DNA of 64,000 bases. Origin: Diprion similis (Eukaryota > Arthropoda > Insecta > Hymenoptera > Diprionidae). The translations under genes and the position numbers were made by a program. This document shows, piece by piece, positions 48,697 through 60,685 of the stretch (its first letter is position 1; each line of letters opens with the position of its first letter). The notes beneath the pieces were generated by a model. The model had not been told where the DNA came from and did no database searches. It saw only the letters and a program-made list of their open reading frames with translations. The stretch is from NCBI RefSeq assembly GCF_021155765.1, contig NC_060112.1:4898001-4962000 (forward strand). The letters are read 5' to 3'.

Positions 48697-50571
48697 CCGT
48701 TGCCACCGCGATACTTATTCAATGATATTAAGACGAAAGGCTCGACGAATCGAAGGGCATCGGGAAAACTTAAAAAATGGCAGAATAAGGTGCGATTGTC
48801 TGAAATGCACGTAAGTTTTAGTATTTTATTTGCAGCAGTTTTGTACACTGATGATGGTAAAGAATGTGGATTTCTGTTGTGCAGCAACCACAAACTGGAT
48901 CAACGGAAGCGCGTAATGAGCGCCGATTTCTTAGCATCCGTAGCTTATAATCATCGCCTCAATACGAACAAGCGTCAGTGAGTATAAATTTATTTCTGAT
49001 TTTGCCATTAAACTTCAATGAATAAAGTATGATGAATTGATTATTCTATGGAAAGAAATAATTCTTCTGCCCGCAAATTTATTTTGGAATAGTGATCGTG
49101 TGTTGTATTCTGATTCGATTAAATTCTATAACTGTGATGAATTGTAGCTCGAAAATCGTCACTCAACGATGTATTTCATGCATTTCAGGTTGAAAACGAG
49201 CGAAGAAAATGTCTTGGCTGTGACACACTATGACGATAGTTGTCCGTCCACGATCCAGAATGGCCATCAACGATCGAGCGCCAAAGACGTGTACTTTTTA
49301 ACTTACTCTCTCTACTTTTTATCAACGATTATTTTTCATCTCGCAACAAAGTTTTTACTCCGAGTAAAACCGTATTAGTTCATAACAGAATGCAGTTTCC
49401 TAAATCACTGCATAAACCCTCATGGAAAAAACCATCAACTTGGGTGTAAATTTGTACTCTCAACTTTTTGCCTATGGGAATTTATCAGTATCTACGAATT
49501 GAGGTGCGAATTCACACCAAAGTTGGGCGTTTTTTTCCGTGATGAAAGACATGGTGTCCAAGTGCTTGAATTTTCTTTTACATGTCTTTATCTCTCTCTC
49601 TACTTGCCTTGAAAAAAACTCGACGGCCATTTCGAAGGAAAATGAATAGTAACGTCAGCCATGACTGGTGGGTCAGTCTGCAAGAAAGGCAGCGGTACAT
49701 GCCGCCCTTGAAAAGTGCGAATCTTTCCAAACCAACTAGGTCCGAATGCTCCTATCGATCGTCGGAATTCCACTCCAAACTCCTGTTAAATGTGACGAAA
49801 AATTCGTCGCAGATTTCGGTAAACGAACCACGGATGGATCAGGCCACTTCGATACCAAGGTAAACTGCCAGTACAGAACATTAATGATCGCGCTTCGAAC
49901 TGAAATCGACCTACCCGTTGAAACGCTTAGGGCGTTTATCTTTATATCATTACCCTTTTTTCATTTAAAGTGTTATCGCAGAATTTTAACCACTTCGAAA
50001 ATAACTAAAAATAATCGATGATCTCATGTCAACATATTATAACTCTCTTGAAGACGTCTAATTAATACTTAGAGAAAAAACAAAAACCTTGACCATGAAT
50101 GAATTCAAATTACTTTTGAAACACTTGTAGACAAACTTTCAGTATTCTGCTAATTAGTTCTTCTATTTCAGGTCTGATCCCATCATGAATTCATTTTCTG
50201 TTCCACGTCTCAACGGTTCTAAATCGGAATCCAAAAATCTGTCTTCCGGTGTTCGCAGGTGCGTATACATACGGTTTTGATACTAAGTAATCAGTGGAAG
50301 AGCAGCACGAATTCCGAACCACGTTTTTGCCGTGGTACTTTTTTGGTATTCTTGTTTCTGTAGAAACTGCGAGGCAACTTCAACTGTGAGAGGTCTTCCA
50401 GAAAGACCGTCTAAGCATCCCGAGAAGGTAAGACGTCAAAGAGTTTCCGTTGGATCCGGAAAATGCAACCTGAACAGAAAGCGCAGAGAAAGAAAAATAT
50501 CCAGCCTTCCAGCAGATTGTGCGCATACTCGCCGCCATAGCAAGCGAATAGCGTCATCCAAGTCCATCTGA
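48697..50571 (+). CDS. Unrecognised basic, Ser-rich protein (5'-incomplete)
   Basis: I do not recognise this protein. Five plus-strand exons stay in phase: 48697-48977, 49189-49290, 49638-49859, 50172-50258 and 50364-50571, giving 299 codons after an unidentified first exon. Exon 1 here begins at acceptor TTTTACAG without its own ATG. The donor of the second exon (GT|GTACTT) is weak and uncertain. Visible features are PLPPRYLFNDIKTKG at the start, a basic segment ASGKLKKWQNKVR, DWWVSLQERQRYMPPLKSAN in the middle, and a strongly basic tail (LNRKRRERKISS, RRHSKRIASSKSI). No signal peptide, membrane helix or catalytic motif was seen; it is largely disordered in character. AATAAA is at 50,772-50,777. 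It is head-to-head with the M3-family gene. Confidence 0.55.
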
Positions 50572-50777
50572 ATCTTGATAGGAAGAAAGATGGTCGATGT
50601 CTTCACGATTTCTAATCTCGTTGAGTAGACATTAATGTTCTACATATCTATAGTTTAATGTCTGTTGTGAAATATAAGATGCAGCCTAGATTTGAAAAAT
50701 GATTATCCAGTCGAGTAGAGTCTTCAGTTCAAAACAATTGTCTTCTTCAATGCGGACTCTTGAAAGTTTGGAATAAA

Positions 50778-51445
50778 CTGATCATTTTCATTTATCAAGC
50801 ACAAGCGGGTACCCTGATAATTATTAAAAAAACACAAACACGTTTATCATGGTAATCGTGTATTACATTCAGTGAAACACTACATAATACGCATATAGGT
50901 TTATATGCGCTGTAGTATAAAACTTCTGGCGGAAGAGTACAAAAATGAATTACGTAAAAAACGATCGCATTGTATCTGTGCCAACTGTCCCGAAATAAAA
51001 CTTCCTCCCTTTGTTATCGTCTGTAGCGTTCCAATACTTTTCCGCGATTTTTACAGACGAAACTCAAGCTGAAAAAATCTGTACCTTCATAATGGCGGCA
51101 AACTTTTGACAATTAAAAAAATTCTTCTCCGATTTTCCCAATTCTAAATAAGCTTAAACTGCATAATCGCATCATGTCTGGATAAAAATGAAAGTGATAC
51201 AAGCCTCGGCGATGTTTTTATAATAAAATCAAGTATTTGGGTCATCTTCTGTAATGAAGGAAAATCAAAGAACGAAAGAGAGAGAGATAGAGAGAGAAAC
51301 AAAAATAAGAGACAGAAACTGAAGAAAAAAAGTATAATAGGAACACGCAAAGGCTGAGGAATATTGTATACGCGAGTGAAACATAAGTGACGCTCGAGTT
51401 AATTTTAGAAGGCTGCCGGCTCAGATATAGCGATTCCTTTTGCAG
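50778..51445. other. Intergenic or intronic DNA, no supported gene
   Basis: This AT-rich stretch follows the AATAAA at 50,772. A purine-rich GAGAGA tract at 51,270-51,330 explains the open frames on the minus strand. Nothing else is seen. Confidence 0.5.
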
Positions 51446-51868
51446 TGACGCCGGTGTTGAAGATGTAGGAATTCGGCTATTAGCAATTACAATATCACAT
51501 ATCACCGCACATCAATTCTATAAACGTGTGACTGGGCTAACCGCATATCAAGATTTTGGTAAGCCTCCCGCAGATTTTGAGCCCGACATAAATTCCACCC
51601 CATGAAACCATCGAATACCCACAAAATCATTTTTTCTTGCTACACAGGACCGTTTACGAACATTGGAATCTGTAAATGTGACGATCAGTGTCACGTCACT
51701 GGGATATCGAGAATTAAGAGATTAAATCCCTGGACGAAGAGAGTAGGGCGTGATTATCTGTTAAAAGCACATACATCGACTTGCGGCGGCAGCATTGACG
51801 CATCCCAGAGCTCAAATGTCGGGCAGAGAGAGTTATTCCTGGACCCACGTGCTTGGAATATCTCTTGA
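51446..51868 (+). CDS. Two candidate coding exons, possible alternative 3' end of the preceding gene
   Basis: Exon 51446-51558 is bounded by a good acceptor (CCTTTTGCAG) and donor (GTAAGC). It joins in frame to exon 51648-51868 (acceptor TTGCTACACAG), which ends at TGA. The peptide reads SDAGVEDVGIRLLAITISHI, then FYKRVTGLTAYQDFG|PFTNIG, a Cys-containing KCDDQCHVTGISRIKR, and ends DPRAWNIS. Its start phase (two bases carried in, AG|T) matches the donor phase of the upstream exon ending at 50,258. It could therefore be an alternative C-terminus of that gene through skipping of exon 50364-50571. It could equally be a separate small gene. No family is recognised. Confidence 0.4.
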
Positions 51869-53108
51869 GAGATCGGAAGCCGAGAACGAAAACTGCGTGA
51901 ATCAACGATCAAGCCGTATAGCTAGTCGCAGGTGGCAGCGATTATATCACGACAACCAAAGGTGATCATAATTCAGCCAGAATCGTGCAGACTAGGTGTA
52001 ATCACGAAGGTCAAATGCACTCACTTGAGTCCAAGCTCGACTTTCGGTTATTAAGTCCGAGAAATCAGGTCAATTCTGAGTATTCCTACCAAGAGAAAAA
52101 GGGACTGAGGCTTATAGGCAGCCAAGAAGTAACGTCGATGTTTGTTATAAGATCTGAACATTTAAGAGGACTAATGTGCCAAGGAAACTGATTACATCCT
52201 GTAGAATGCAAATATCAGATTTTTCGCGTATTGCAAATTTTGTAGGATTCAAAAAATCCATATTTGACATTTATTCTTTGAACATCAGAACCCACATTTT
52301 ACGTAACCAATTAATGAGCAGGGCATATGGTTGTCTTGAGGTTGACAGTTCGCCGTTAGTCCAATTTGACTTCGTAAGGCACTGATTTCCATGCCTTTTC
52401 CGTTTGAGCAGGGGGATTTCTTTGTTTTCAACTTCAAACTCTGGTAAATAAACAAATTTTATGTTCCAAATTGTTCTTTCCAGATTCCCAGGTACAAGCA
52501 GAAATGTCATGTTTTTCGAAGAGAACATTAAGTTCTAGAAGTTAAATGTATGTATCTTCAACCTTGTGAAAAACCAACTGGTTTTACTTAAAACTTGGTT
52601 TTTGATGTTGGAACGGCATAAAGTGACCACAATTTTTTGGAATTTTCCCGAAGTTCTGGTACTCGAGAAAAGAAACAATGTTTCGAGCCTATAATAATCA
52701 GTTCCCGTGACACACTGGTTCCCTCAATGGCCGTCGCACTCATCAGTATTTGGGAAAGAACGGGTGGGATAGGCGCACCCTTGACTTATATATTTTGGTT
52801 TAGTGAAAGGCGAACTCCCCCTCGATCGGGTAAGACTGGTAATGGCAGCGTGGATCTCCAGGCTTAGTCCCCGTAGCCTGGGTAACTGTTTTAGTTTCGA
52901 ACGTTGTAAGGGCGCTATTTTCGTTCCCCTCGCACTAAATATGGTCAGATAGACGTTGGCGTTGTAGCCGGGCAGAACACCCCGACCACTCAAGTTCCGG
53001 ATGGTGGGGGAACGGACGAAAGTTACTTAGAGAAGTCCACCTCTACGAGTTCGACAGTTGGTTCGTAGTGACCATCTCGATCCATCCTCCCAGAAACCAA
53101 CACTAGCC
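51869..53108. promoter_or_regulatory. Upstream region of Mlc2, probable promoter and 5' UTR
   Basis: The 500 bases before the Mlc2 start codon (about 52,620-53,108) are GC-richer than the flanks. They probably contain the promoter and 5' UTR, as the last stretch reads uninterrupted into ATG|GTAAGT. A CArG-like word CTAAATATGG occurs at about 52,936-52,945, of interest for a muscle gene but only one base-pattern match. An 89-codon open frame on the minus strand at 52,724-52,993 has no family resemblance. The remainder, 51,869-52,620, shows nothing recognisable. Confidence 0.4.
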
Positions 53109-56100
53109 ATGGTAAGTAGGAAACCAACACGATACCCGCACAAATCCAGGATGAGCTCCCCTCCCAAAAGAAAAATTAATGATGATCAAGTTTAAACGAA
53201 ATTTAAAAACAAAAAACCGATCAACATATTAGTCCAGCTCAAGTGTTTTCAACGGAAGTGAATGTCGTACAAATTTATAGTCACGGGAAAAATTGCAAGT
53301 GAATGTTGTTAAACGAACGAAATACCATGTAAGCCGGGTGTGATGTAAGGAAAAGTGTGATACTGATTACAGATGCCATAATTGCACGAAGATGCAAGGG
53401 TTGCGTTTCATTTGGACAATTGGATTACGTGTGCTCAATTATAAATGTACAGTGTTTCCATTCGACAAGAATTACCAAGTGCTTCACTGTGTACTTTAGA
53501 CTCGTTAGGGTGTTCGGCTTCCCGGAGCATCGCGATCGTGACTACTTGTCGTTGCTCAGAAATGAAGTATGTCCAAATTTCGCGTGTCAGCATGCTTTTA
53601 TGCAAGCCCTATTTAAATAAATAGTGCACGGAAGCCCGTAATTGTAGCTGGTTGATATATCACTCGGAAATGTAGCGGCGAGGAATTTGGCACCAAGAAC
53701 TATGCAAACAACTTGGAATTCACGCGTGATGAACTAATACATTCTTCATATCTCTCAGCACATAATTTAAAATCGTCTTCCACATAACTGCAACTCAAAT
53801 TTCGACAGCTACAAAGTTGTTCACTAATTTTTTAAAATGAAAACGAATAAGTAATTAACAAAACACCCTGAAAGTACATTTTCTCGGTACCCAGTAAGCG
53901 TGTAAAGAAAACCAAGGATAAATTAGAAATTTTGAAATGATCACCGTTTAAAAAATAGGATCATTATTGCACCAATTTGCATTGCGAAAAAAGTCGGGAT
54001 ATTTTTGAATTACATAAACACACATGAAACTGTGTAATAGATTTCATACGTGCCTGAAACCGATTCAATAGCGCAAAAGGAGTACGTCAATTTTCACAAT
54101 CGTCCCAGTGATACGAAATAAGAAAATTACGTAATGGAAGAGTAACTCGAGATCCGGTCTCGTTGGTCGAGGCGTAATCCGCCCCCGGTGTCTAAATACG
54201 TCTTGGCCGGTGCCAAGTTTATAATTAGACTCAGCTCTGCGCGAGGGACGCCTTAGAAATTTTCACGGCTCGATCGAGATTTCCCTGGTGATTTAACCCG
54301 CCACGCCTGGATCTTCCCGGGGTCTGAGAAACTCGTTATATTACCTAGTTGTCGCGTAATCGTCAGGGTCGAATTAACTACCGACTATCATGTTCGTTCA
54401 CAGTTGCCTAGAAACCATGATCCATTCATCACTCATCAATAGTTCAAATTACTTGCCAAGATTTGCGCGATGATGAAGTTTCTGGATCATCATGCCCTGA
54501 AAGTTTTATGGTCAGTCTAAATGACTATGTTCTAGGTAAAGATCTCTGTTGAAATACTTGAGAACAATTCCTGAGCTGATTAAAATGAATTGTACACAAA
54601 AAATGGTAATGGTGATGGAATTAACTGAATATATTTAGTGAACTGTTTCATTGGTCTAAGAGACTATGCTCACTCGATAGATGAATTAACCGTACCCGAG
54701 TACCCCAAGTACCTAAAAAATCCCAAATAAAGAAAATCAGCAATTTTTCGGGAACCGCCAATATTGATTGATGCGGTAATTACGATTACAGGCGGATAAG
54801 GAGAAGAAGAAGAAGCCCAAGAAGAAGGAGGAGGCGGCGGCACCACCGCCCGCACCCGAACCCGAACCTGAACCGGAACCAGCAAAACCACCATCCCAAA
54901 CTGCCAGCCAGAGAGCAAGCAGCCGTGGAAGCCGAAAGGCCAAGCGTTCCGGCTCCAGCGTCTTCTCTATGTTCTCACAGAAGCAGGTTGCTGAGTTCAA
55001 GGAGGTTCGGAGTTTTTGGAAATTGTTTAGACTTATTCAAATGAGTGGTTTGCAACTCGCGACTCCCTGCAAGATCATTCATCATTTTCCAAGCAGGGTC
55101 ATGTTGGCATTATTTACAGTCAATCACGTAGCTCTACCCTCACGAAAAAAAAAACCTTAACTTCGATGAAAGTTCGCACCCTAAAATTTTTTTTGCAACG
55201 CATTATCTATGAGTTCTATTTGAAAATAAGTTGAAAAGAGGATGATCTCTTTCTCGTACGCTGAAGCTTAGAATTTGAAAGAGCTATTTATGCCAGAATG
55301 TGAGCAACGTTGGTGCGTACGAGGAACACATCCTCGAGAGTTTCGCGTTGTTTAGGAGGGTCGGAAGATCGTGAAAGAATTAGTGTGATAAAAGCCCGAA
55401 AGCCCTTGCCCGGAAATGCTCCTAACTTACTCTGGATCGATCGACAGGCTTTCCAGCTAATGGACCACGACAAGGATGGTATTATTGGCAAGAACGATCT
55501 TGCTGCCACAATGGACTCTCTCGGTAAACTCGCTACCGAGAAGGAACTTGACGAGATGCTCGGTGAGGCTCCAGGACCCATCAACTTCACCCAACTGCTC
55601 AACCTTTTCGCCGCCCGCATGTCTGGATCAGGTACGTTCGCTATATTGATCGAATTCACAAGCCTAAATACTCTGCTCCTAGGCCTCTGCCCAAAGTGAA
55701 ATGACAGCTGAACTGCTCTTGCCATGCTTTTCTTTGGCCTGAAATGTTGTTCGATAACTAGAGAGTTGTGAGAACGTCTATTGAGCGGAAATAGAATCTG
55801 AAGTGCACGGACCGCGGCCATGTTGATTTTTACCCATATTCCAATTTTTCAGCTGAACATTTTACTGACATTTACTTTAAAAAATTTCATTGGCAATTCC
55901 AAAGTGTATGTAAAATCGTGAACGCTAGTTTCATTCCACTTTTTTTTCTTATCGCAGGTCAGGACGACGATGATGTTGTCATCAAAGCCTTCAACACCTA
56001 CGACGAGAACGGCAAAATCGACGGTGAAAGGTGAATATAAAATTTGTCACGATTCACCCAACGATCTGGATTTCAGACATAAATTTGTTATATCAATATA

Positions 56101-56476
56101 CAATTTCGAAACAATGCGAGTGCTATGATGCTAAAATCGTACGATCTAAGTCTGAGATTAAAAAAATTCATTGCTGATAATAAAAGTAAGATCTGAGGCA
56201 CTTTGATGTACGACGTATATCTAACGATTTACGAAGTTGATTACAAGAAAAAATGTGAGGTGCCTAATTAGTTGATGAACAAGATAAGGTATAAATGCGA
56301 AATTGTTTTGGAAATTTTTCAGGCTGAGGCACGCCCTCTTGACCTGGGGAGACAAATTCACCCCACGAGAGGTCAACGACGCCTTCGACCAGATGTACAT
56401 CGACGACAAAGGATTCATCGACACACCCTCCCTGATCGCCATGTTGACCGGAACCGGCGAGGAAGAAGACGAGTAA
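53109..56476 (+). CDS. Mlc2: Myosin regulatory light chain 2, muscle type
   Basis: This is the regulatory light chain of insect sarcomeric myosin; it binds the second IQ motif of the heavy-chain lever arm. Exons: 53109-53111 (the ATG alone), 54792-55004, 55448-55631, 55958-56030 and 56323-56476, giving 208 residues. After a Lys-rich start comes the insect-specific Ala/Pro/Glu extension (PEPEPEPEPEPAKPP). Next is the light-chain-kinase region KAKRSGSSVFSMF with Ser56/Ser57 as likely phosphorylated residues. An EF-hand with loop DHDKDGIIGKND (78-89) and the C-terminal lobe (NTYDENGKIDGERLRHAL...TWGDKFT) follow. The first EF-hand is canonical and the later ones are degenerate, as usual for the family. 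The exon-2 donor (GAG|GTTCGG) is weak, but frame and homology fix it. AATAAA is at 56,701-56,706. The start-codon-only first exon places a 1.7-kb intron 1 directly after ATG. Confidence 0.96.
53112..54791 (+). other. Mlc2 intron 1 (1.7 kb)
   Basis: This intron begins with GTAAGT immediately after the ATG and ends at GATTACAG. First introns of muscle genes often hold enhancers, but I can identify no element with confidence. It contains no supported exon. Confidence 0.85.
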
Positions 56477-58891
56477 GAAGGACGACCAAACCTCGTAAAC
56501 AGCAAACAACAAATTAAACAATCACCATCACCACGATCGTCGCAAGATTGACTCGTAGACCGGTTTAAATTAAACTGGAGAGACAGAGGGAGTCGTGGAC
56601 ACAACAATTTTCAAGATGCACAGGAAAAGAGACTCCGTCGATGCGTGAGACAAGTTGAAAAGTATTGGAAAAATAACCAACCGAATACAAAATGAAAAAC
56701 AATAAACGTACAATGGAGAAATGACGCGCATGGTCGAAAAACTGCGTGAAGAACGGCTGCAGTTTGGGAAAACATCTCCACACAACATGCAGAGTTTTTT
56801 TTTTGAATTAAAAACCAAAATACTTATGTACTTAATACTATTACATTGTTAATATATATTACTTAAATTATTTAAATACAATTCACACGTCAAGCTCCGC
56901 ATATAATATATATATATATTTGTACATGTATATATATCGTGTATATTATCGATATCTTATAACATATAGGATGCTAGAACTCGAGTTATTCCACGTTTAG
57001 AAAAGCTTGCGATCGATATTTTGGAGGAGGGGAAAAGTCTTGCGATGTTATCCTATGTAGGTACGTACCATTCATTATCATCTTGCAAAATGACATAAAT
57101 TAACTATCGCCGGATTATTGTTTCAACCTGTGAGATTGTCAATTCTCTCATTACACCGTATCATCATTCATCATATCCATACGCATATTCAAAGACATAT
57201 TCACCACACGTTATCTTTCATCTAATAAAAAATTATTTTAAAGCCCAGGCACATTTCTATTATTATCATATAATCATGTCTCAACTTGTCTCAAAAAAAA
57301 TCAGCTAATTTTGCAACCGCGCCAACTACCAAAATTATACATATCAGATGTGTTCTTAAGTTTCTTTTTCAAAAATCCAAGATGATTTTTTTTTTTCAAA
57401 GTTTCGATCGGCAAAAACACAGTAATGTTCACTATTTTTGAAACGACCTTTATCGCTATTTTTAATTGCGAAGGACCTTAAAAGCCGTTCTCAGAATTTA
57501 TGCAATAGCACACTGATGAAATGTTGCGAATAATAACCATAGCATTACCACTGCCTAAACTCAGTGCCTCTATAGAATTTATTTAGAAATCAACATTTTT
57601 CTTCGGGCTATATTTTAACTCGTGTCAAGCTTGATATTTTTAATTCTCAGGCGAGCTCGAAAGATCTTATCGAAAGAGTTAAATTAAGCCGCGATAAGAT
57701 CGGCATCCACTCGTATCAGTCTCCTCAAAAAAGTCAAAAATATTAATATCGTATTTTAGCATCTCAGTTTTTGCGTATGAATTGATGACGTAATATCGCT
57801 TCTGCGACGAAAAAAGCTTTGCTCTAGTTTTTATTCAACTCTTATATCACATTGATTTCACCACAATTCAGATCTGGTTAATTTTGACCATTATTAGTTT
57901 AGTTTTACGACGTGCACAAGATCATGCACGATAAAAAAATCAGGGATGCAAGACTTCATTTTCAACAGGCATATACATTTTACACGTGACACGGGTGAAT
58001 TTCACGATAAAAATTTTCAATTACTACGCTCCTTTGGCGGGTGAAACGATGACTGCATTATTCTTGCCGCGAGTTTGTTTGGAGTGAAATGTCACCCGAT
58101 AGCTAATGAGTGCTCGACACGACTGTAGATTCGAAATAGAATTGCAAGCGAGTGAACGGCGGCCATGTTGATTAAGTGCCAGGATTCGAATTCGTCTGGC
58201 AAATATTTATTAAATAATATTTTCATAACTTTAGCCAGCAGCTGACCTACGGTACTTTACGGCAAATATTTTCATATGATGAATCATTTCCGAGCTGCAA
58301 GATAAAAAACTACGAGAATTTACTGTGAGTAATAACTCGATTCCAAGGTTTAATTGCGCAGTAAAGTTAATCGCGGTTCGTTTCTGGAATCTTGCTACTC
58401 GGTCGTCAAAATAGTGGGATTTTGAGTTAAACGCTTACCGGGTGACGACGGCTTGAACCAAAATAACGCAGTTAACCTCGATATTATTAAACTCCTCATC
58501 TGTCCACCCCAATCTTCATCTTTAAGCATCTATAATTTTGCTGGCACCGTTTACCCAAGAGAAGACGACTCTTCATCATAAACTTGGAACGGCATCAAAA
58601 TTCAAAATAGTTACATTTTGATAAGCTGTACATAAACAAATATTTGAACAGGCAAAAGCTGTATGAATTTCACGGGTTGTAAGAGTTCAAATTTGCTCTC
58701 ACAAATTCGTTTTTAATGCAATTTTTCTGTGAAAAAAAAAAATGTGTCATTTAAAACTTCTGAACGAGAAAGAGACGTGAAAACCAACCCGAAAGAAGAT
58801 TCTTTTGCAGTAAAATTCATTAAAACCATTCCTTTGCTTTAATTTTCTCCATTTGAGTGTATTTGGAAATTAAGGTAATATTAAATAAGCA
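56477..58891. other. Intergenic between Mlc2 and its paralogue
   Basis: The Mlc2 3' UTR (AATAAA at 56,701) is followed by AT-rich DNA. TA-rich microsatellite-like tracts lie at about 56,905-56,945. No exon, repeat family or RNA gene could be supported from about 57,000 to 58,890. Confidence 0.5.
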
Positions 58892-59027
58892 ATGCAGAGA
58901 ATATTTTCTCCTGTGATCAACCTACCAGGGATACGTGATGTCGCTGCAAGTTGCAGTCAAGTCAGACAAAAGGCGCCGCAGATTCTAGATAATCAGAGAG
59001 GTAACATGGACAAATATGAAACTAACT
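58892..59027 (+). CDS. Candidate isolated first exon, no family
   Basis: An ATG-initiated open frame (MQRIFSPVINLPGIRDVAAS, continuing CSQVRQKAPQILDNQRGN) runs into a consensus donor (AACT|GTAAGT) after 45 codons plus one base. I could not find a compatible next exon. It could be an alternative first exon or non-coding transcript; support is only the donor and the open frame. Confidence 0.22.
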
Positions 59028-60040
59028 GTAAGTGATTTAGAAGTCATTTTTCAATATCTATTCCGGTCAAAAAAGAAAACTGAACCAAAGTTCACCAGAA
59101 TTGATACACCATCTTTGGCGCGTTCTCAAAAACGTAATGATTTTATCATAAATATTATCAACGTCGCCAATTAGCAAAACATTATGAAAATAAAAATTTG
59201 TACTCTCTGTAGTGTTAACAACTCCTTACGCAATCGATTGGAAGATTTAGAATAATTAAAATACGAATGATCTGTATTCTGTGTCGAAATATGAAAGAAA
59301 ATATTTTGCTAGACCAGCAAATTTTAGTGTTATTATTTAAGGGTAACAAGAAAATTTGTAGCAACAGTTCGAATTTTGCAAGTTTGATTGACGGGTTTGC
59401 TACATTGGGAATCGCACTTTGGTACATTTGAAAAATCTTTACCATTGCAGGAAAAATTCTTGATTCGATCGTTGAAATTTTTGTTATCTCAATATTAACA
59501 CTAAAATATGCACGTCCAGTGAATTATTTTTTCCATGAAGGTCTGATATACAGAAACTACACTCCAGTTCATTACTTGAGAAGTGAAATTGTTCCATCAT
59601 GTTCAAAATATACGTACTTTGTCCCTTTTTGTGATGAAAAAACAGTCAGTATTGTTAATTAAATTTTATGTGTAACTTATCCGTTTCGTTTACACTTTTA
59701 ACAAGTTGGTGGGAAATATTTTCCAGAGAAATATCGGGTTTGGCTCGTTTTCAAATTACGAACGTGATTAGTCGATATTCATAATAACATCTTAACAATA
59801 TTTCATCATTATTCATACGATACAACGAAATTATTTTATAACTTTGGCATTATCGAGATTGAAGGGGTTATAAACCATCAAAATTAACATCTAAATACAA
59901 ATGTTACTTTTTTCAACACACCACGCGGTGACGGAATCTTTAATCTTAATCTATATTCACGTCGATGAATTGCATAAAATCAATTAACACATTAATTTAC
60001 TCAAAGAGTAAAAAAGGGTGAAAAATATGATCAGACTCAC
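59028..60040. other. AT-rich DNA, nothing recognised
   Basis: This is an AT-rich interval upstream of the Mlc2 paralogue. The minus-strand 76-codon open frame near 59,215-59,445 has no features. If the candidate minus-strand exon at 60,041-60,297 is real, this is part of its intron. Confidence 0.45.
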
Positions 60041-60297
60041 CGATTCTGGACGATGAGCAGGCTGGCGAACGCCGTCTTCTTCGAGACTGAAGCGAACCAC
60101 TTATCCGCGGAGTTACAACCTTCAGCGTTAACGGGTCGGAGGAAGAAAATTGTAACATCCGAGGAACAGGTGGAAACAGGAAGCGCGAATGCGATGAGTA
60201 CTTGCCAAGTGACGCGAATTACGATGGTGGGCGGAATCGGAATGGACCATTCCAGGCTGGATCTGCAGGGTCGCAGCTGATGAAATTCGTCACTCAT
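60041..60297 (-). CDS. Candidate first exon of a minus-strand gene with a hydrophobic segment
   Basis: The exon starts at ATG (60,297) and reads MSDEFHQLRPCRSSLEWSIP, then a hydrophobic stretch IVIRVTWQVLIAFALPVS. It continues as TIFFLRPVNAEGCNSADKWF and ends in LLIVQNR at a consensus donor GTGAGT (60,040) in phase 2. The region is GC-richer than its flanks. The hydrophobic run could be a membrane helix or internal signal anchor. No next exon was found to the left and no family is recognised. The ATG lies 388 bp from, and divergent to, the Mlc2 paralogue start, so the two may share a promoter. Confidence 0.35.
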
Positions 60298-60685
60298 CGT
60301 CGATCCTGATTAGGCAGTGAGCACGGTGCCGAGCGCCATATTGGCGATTGGGGGGAGTTGATCTCTCTCCTGAGAATTTGGATTTGGATTTTAAGTTTGA
60401 CGAATAGCACACCGTCCGTGTTGACCGCCCCACTGGAATTCGGTACCTACAGGTAAAAAACGCCCCCCTGCTCAGCAATAATTTCATCTAATATCTAGAA
60501 AAACATCTCGTTGCTGGAGATGAGGTTAATTTCATTCCGCAAGTGGGGGTCGGGCACTTACCGTGCTTCTATAAAACTACCCGTGTCGACGTTTGAGCAG
60601 GCAGTTGCTGGTCCACGACATTACGTCTCGACTCAATTCGACGGGGTTTGCCATCATTTTTGAATCCGTAAACTGTGGCTACACC

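Noticed and set aside
52863..52915. Possible tRNA (TAGCCTGGGTAACTG and TTTCGAAC box-like words)
   Set aside because: A- and B-box-like words are only about 10 bases apart and no cloverleaf can be drawn.
52724..52993. 89-codon minus-strand open frame
   Set aside because: Lies in the Mlc2 promoter/5' UTR region, with no family resemblance.
55288..55821. 177-codon minus-strand open frame
   Set aside because: Shadow of Mlc2 exon 3 and flanking introns; the plus-strand exon is firmly identified.
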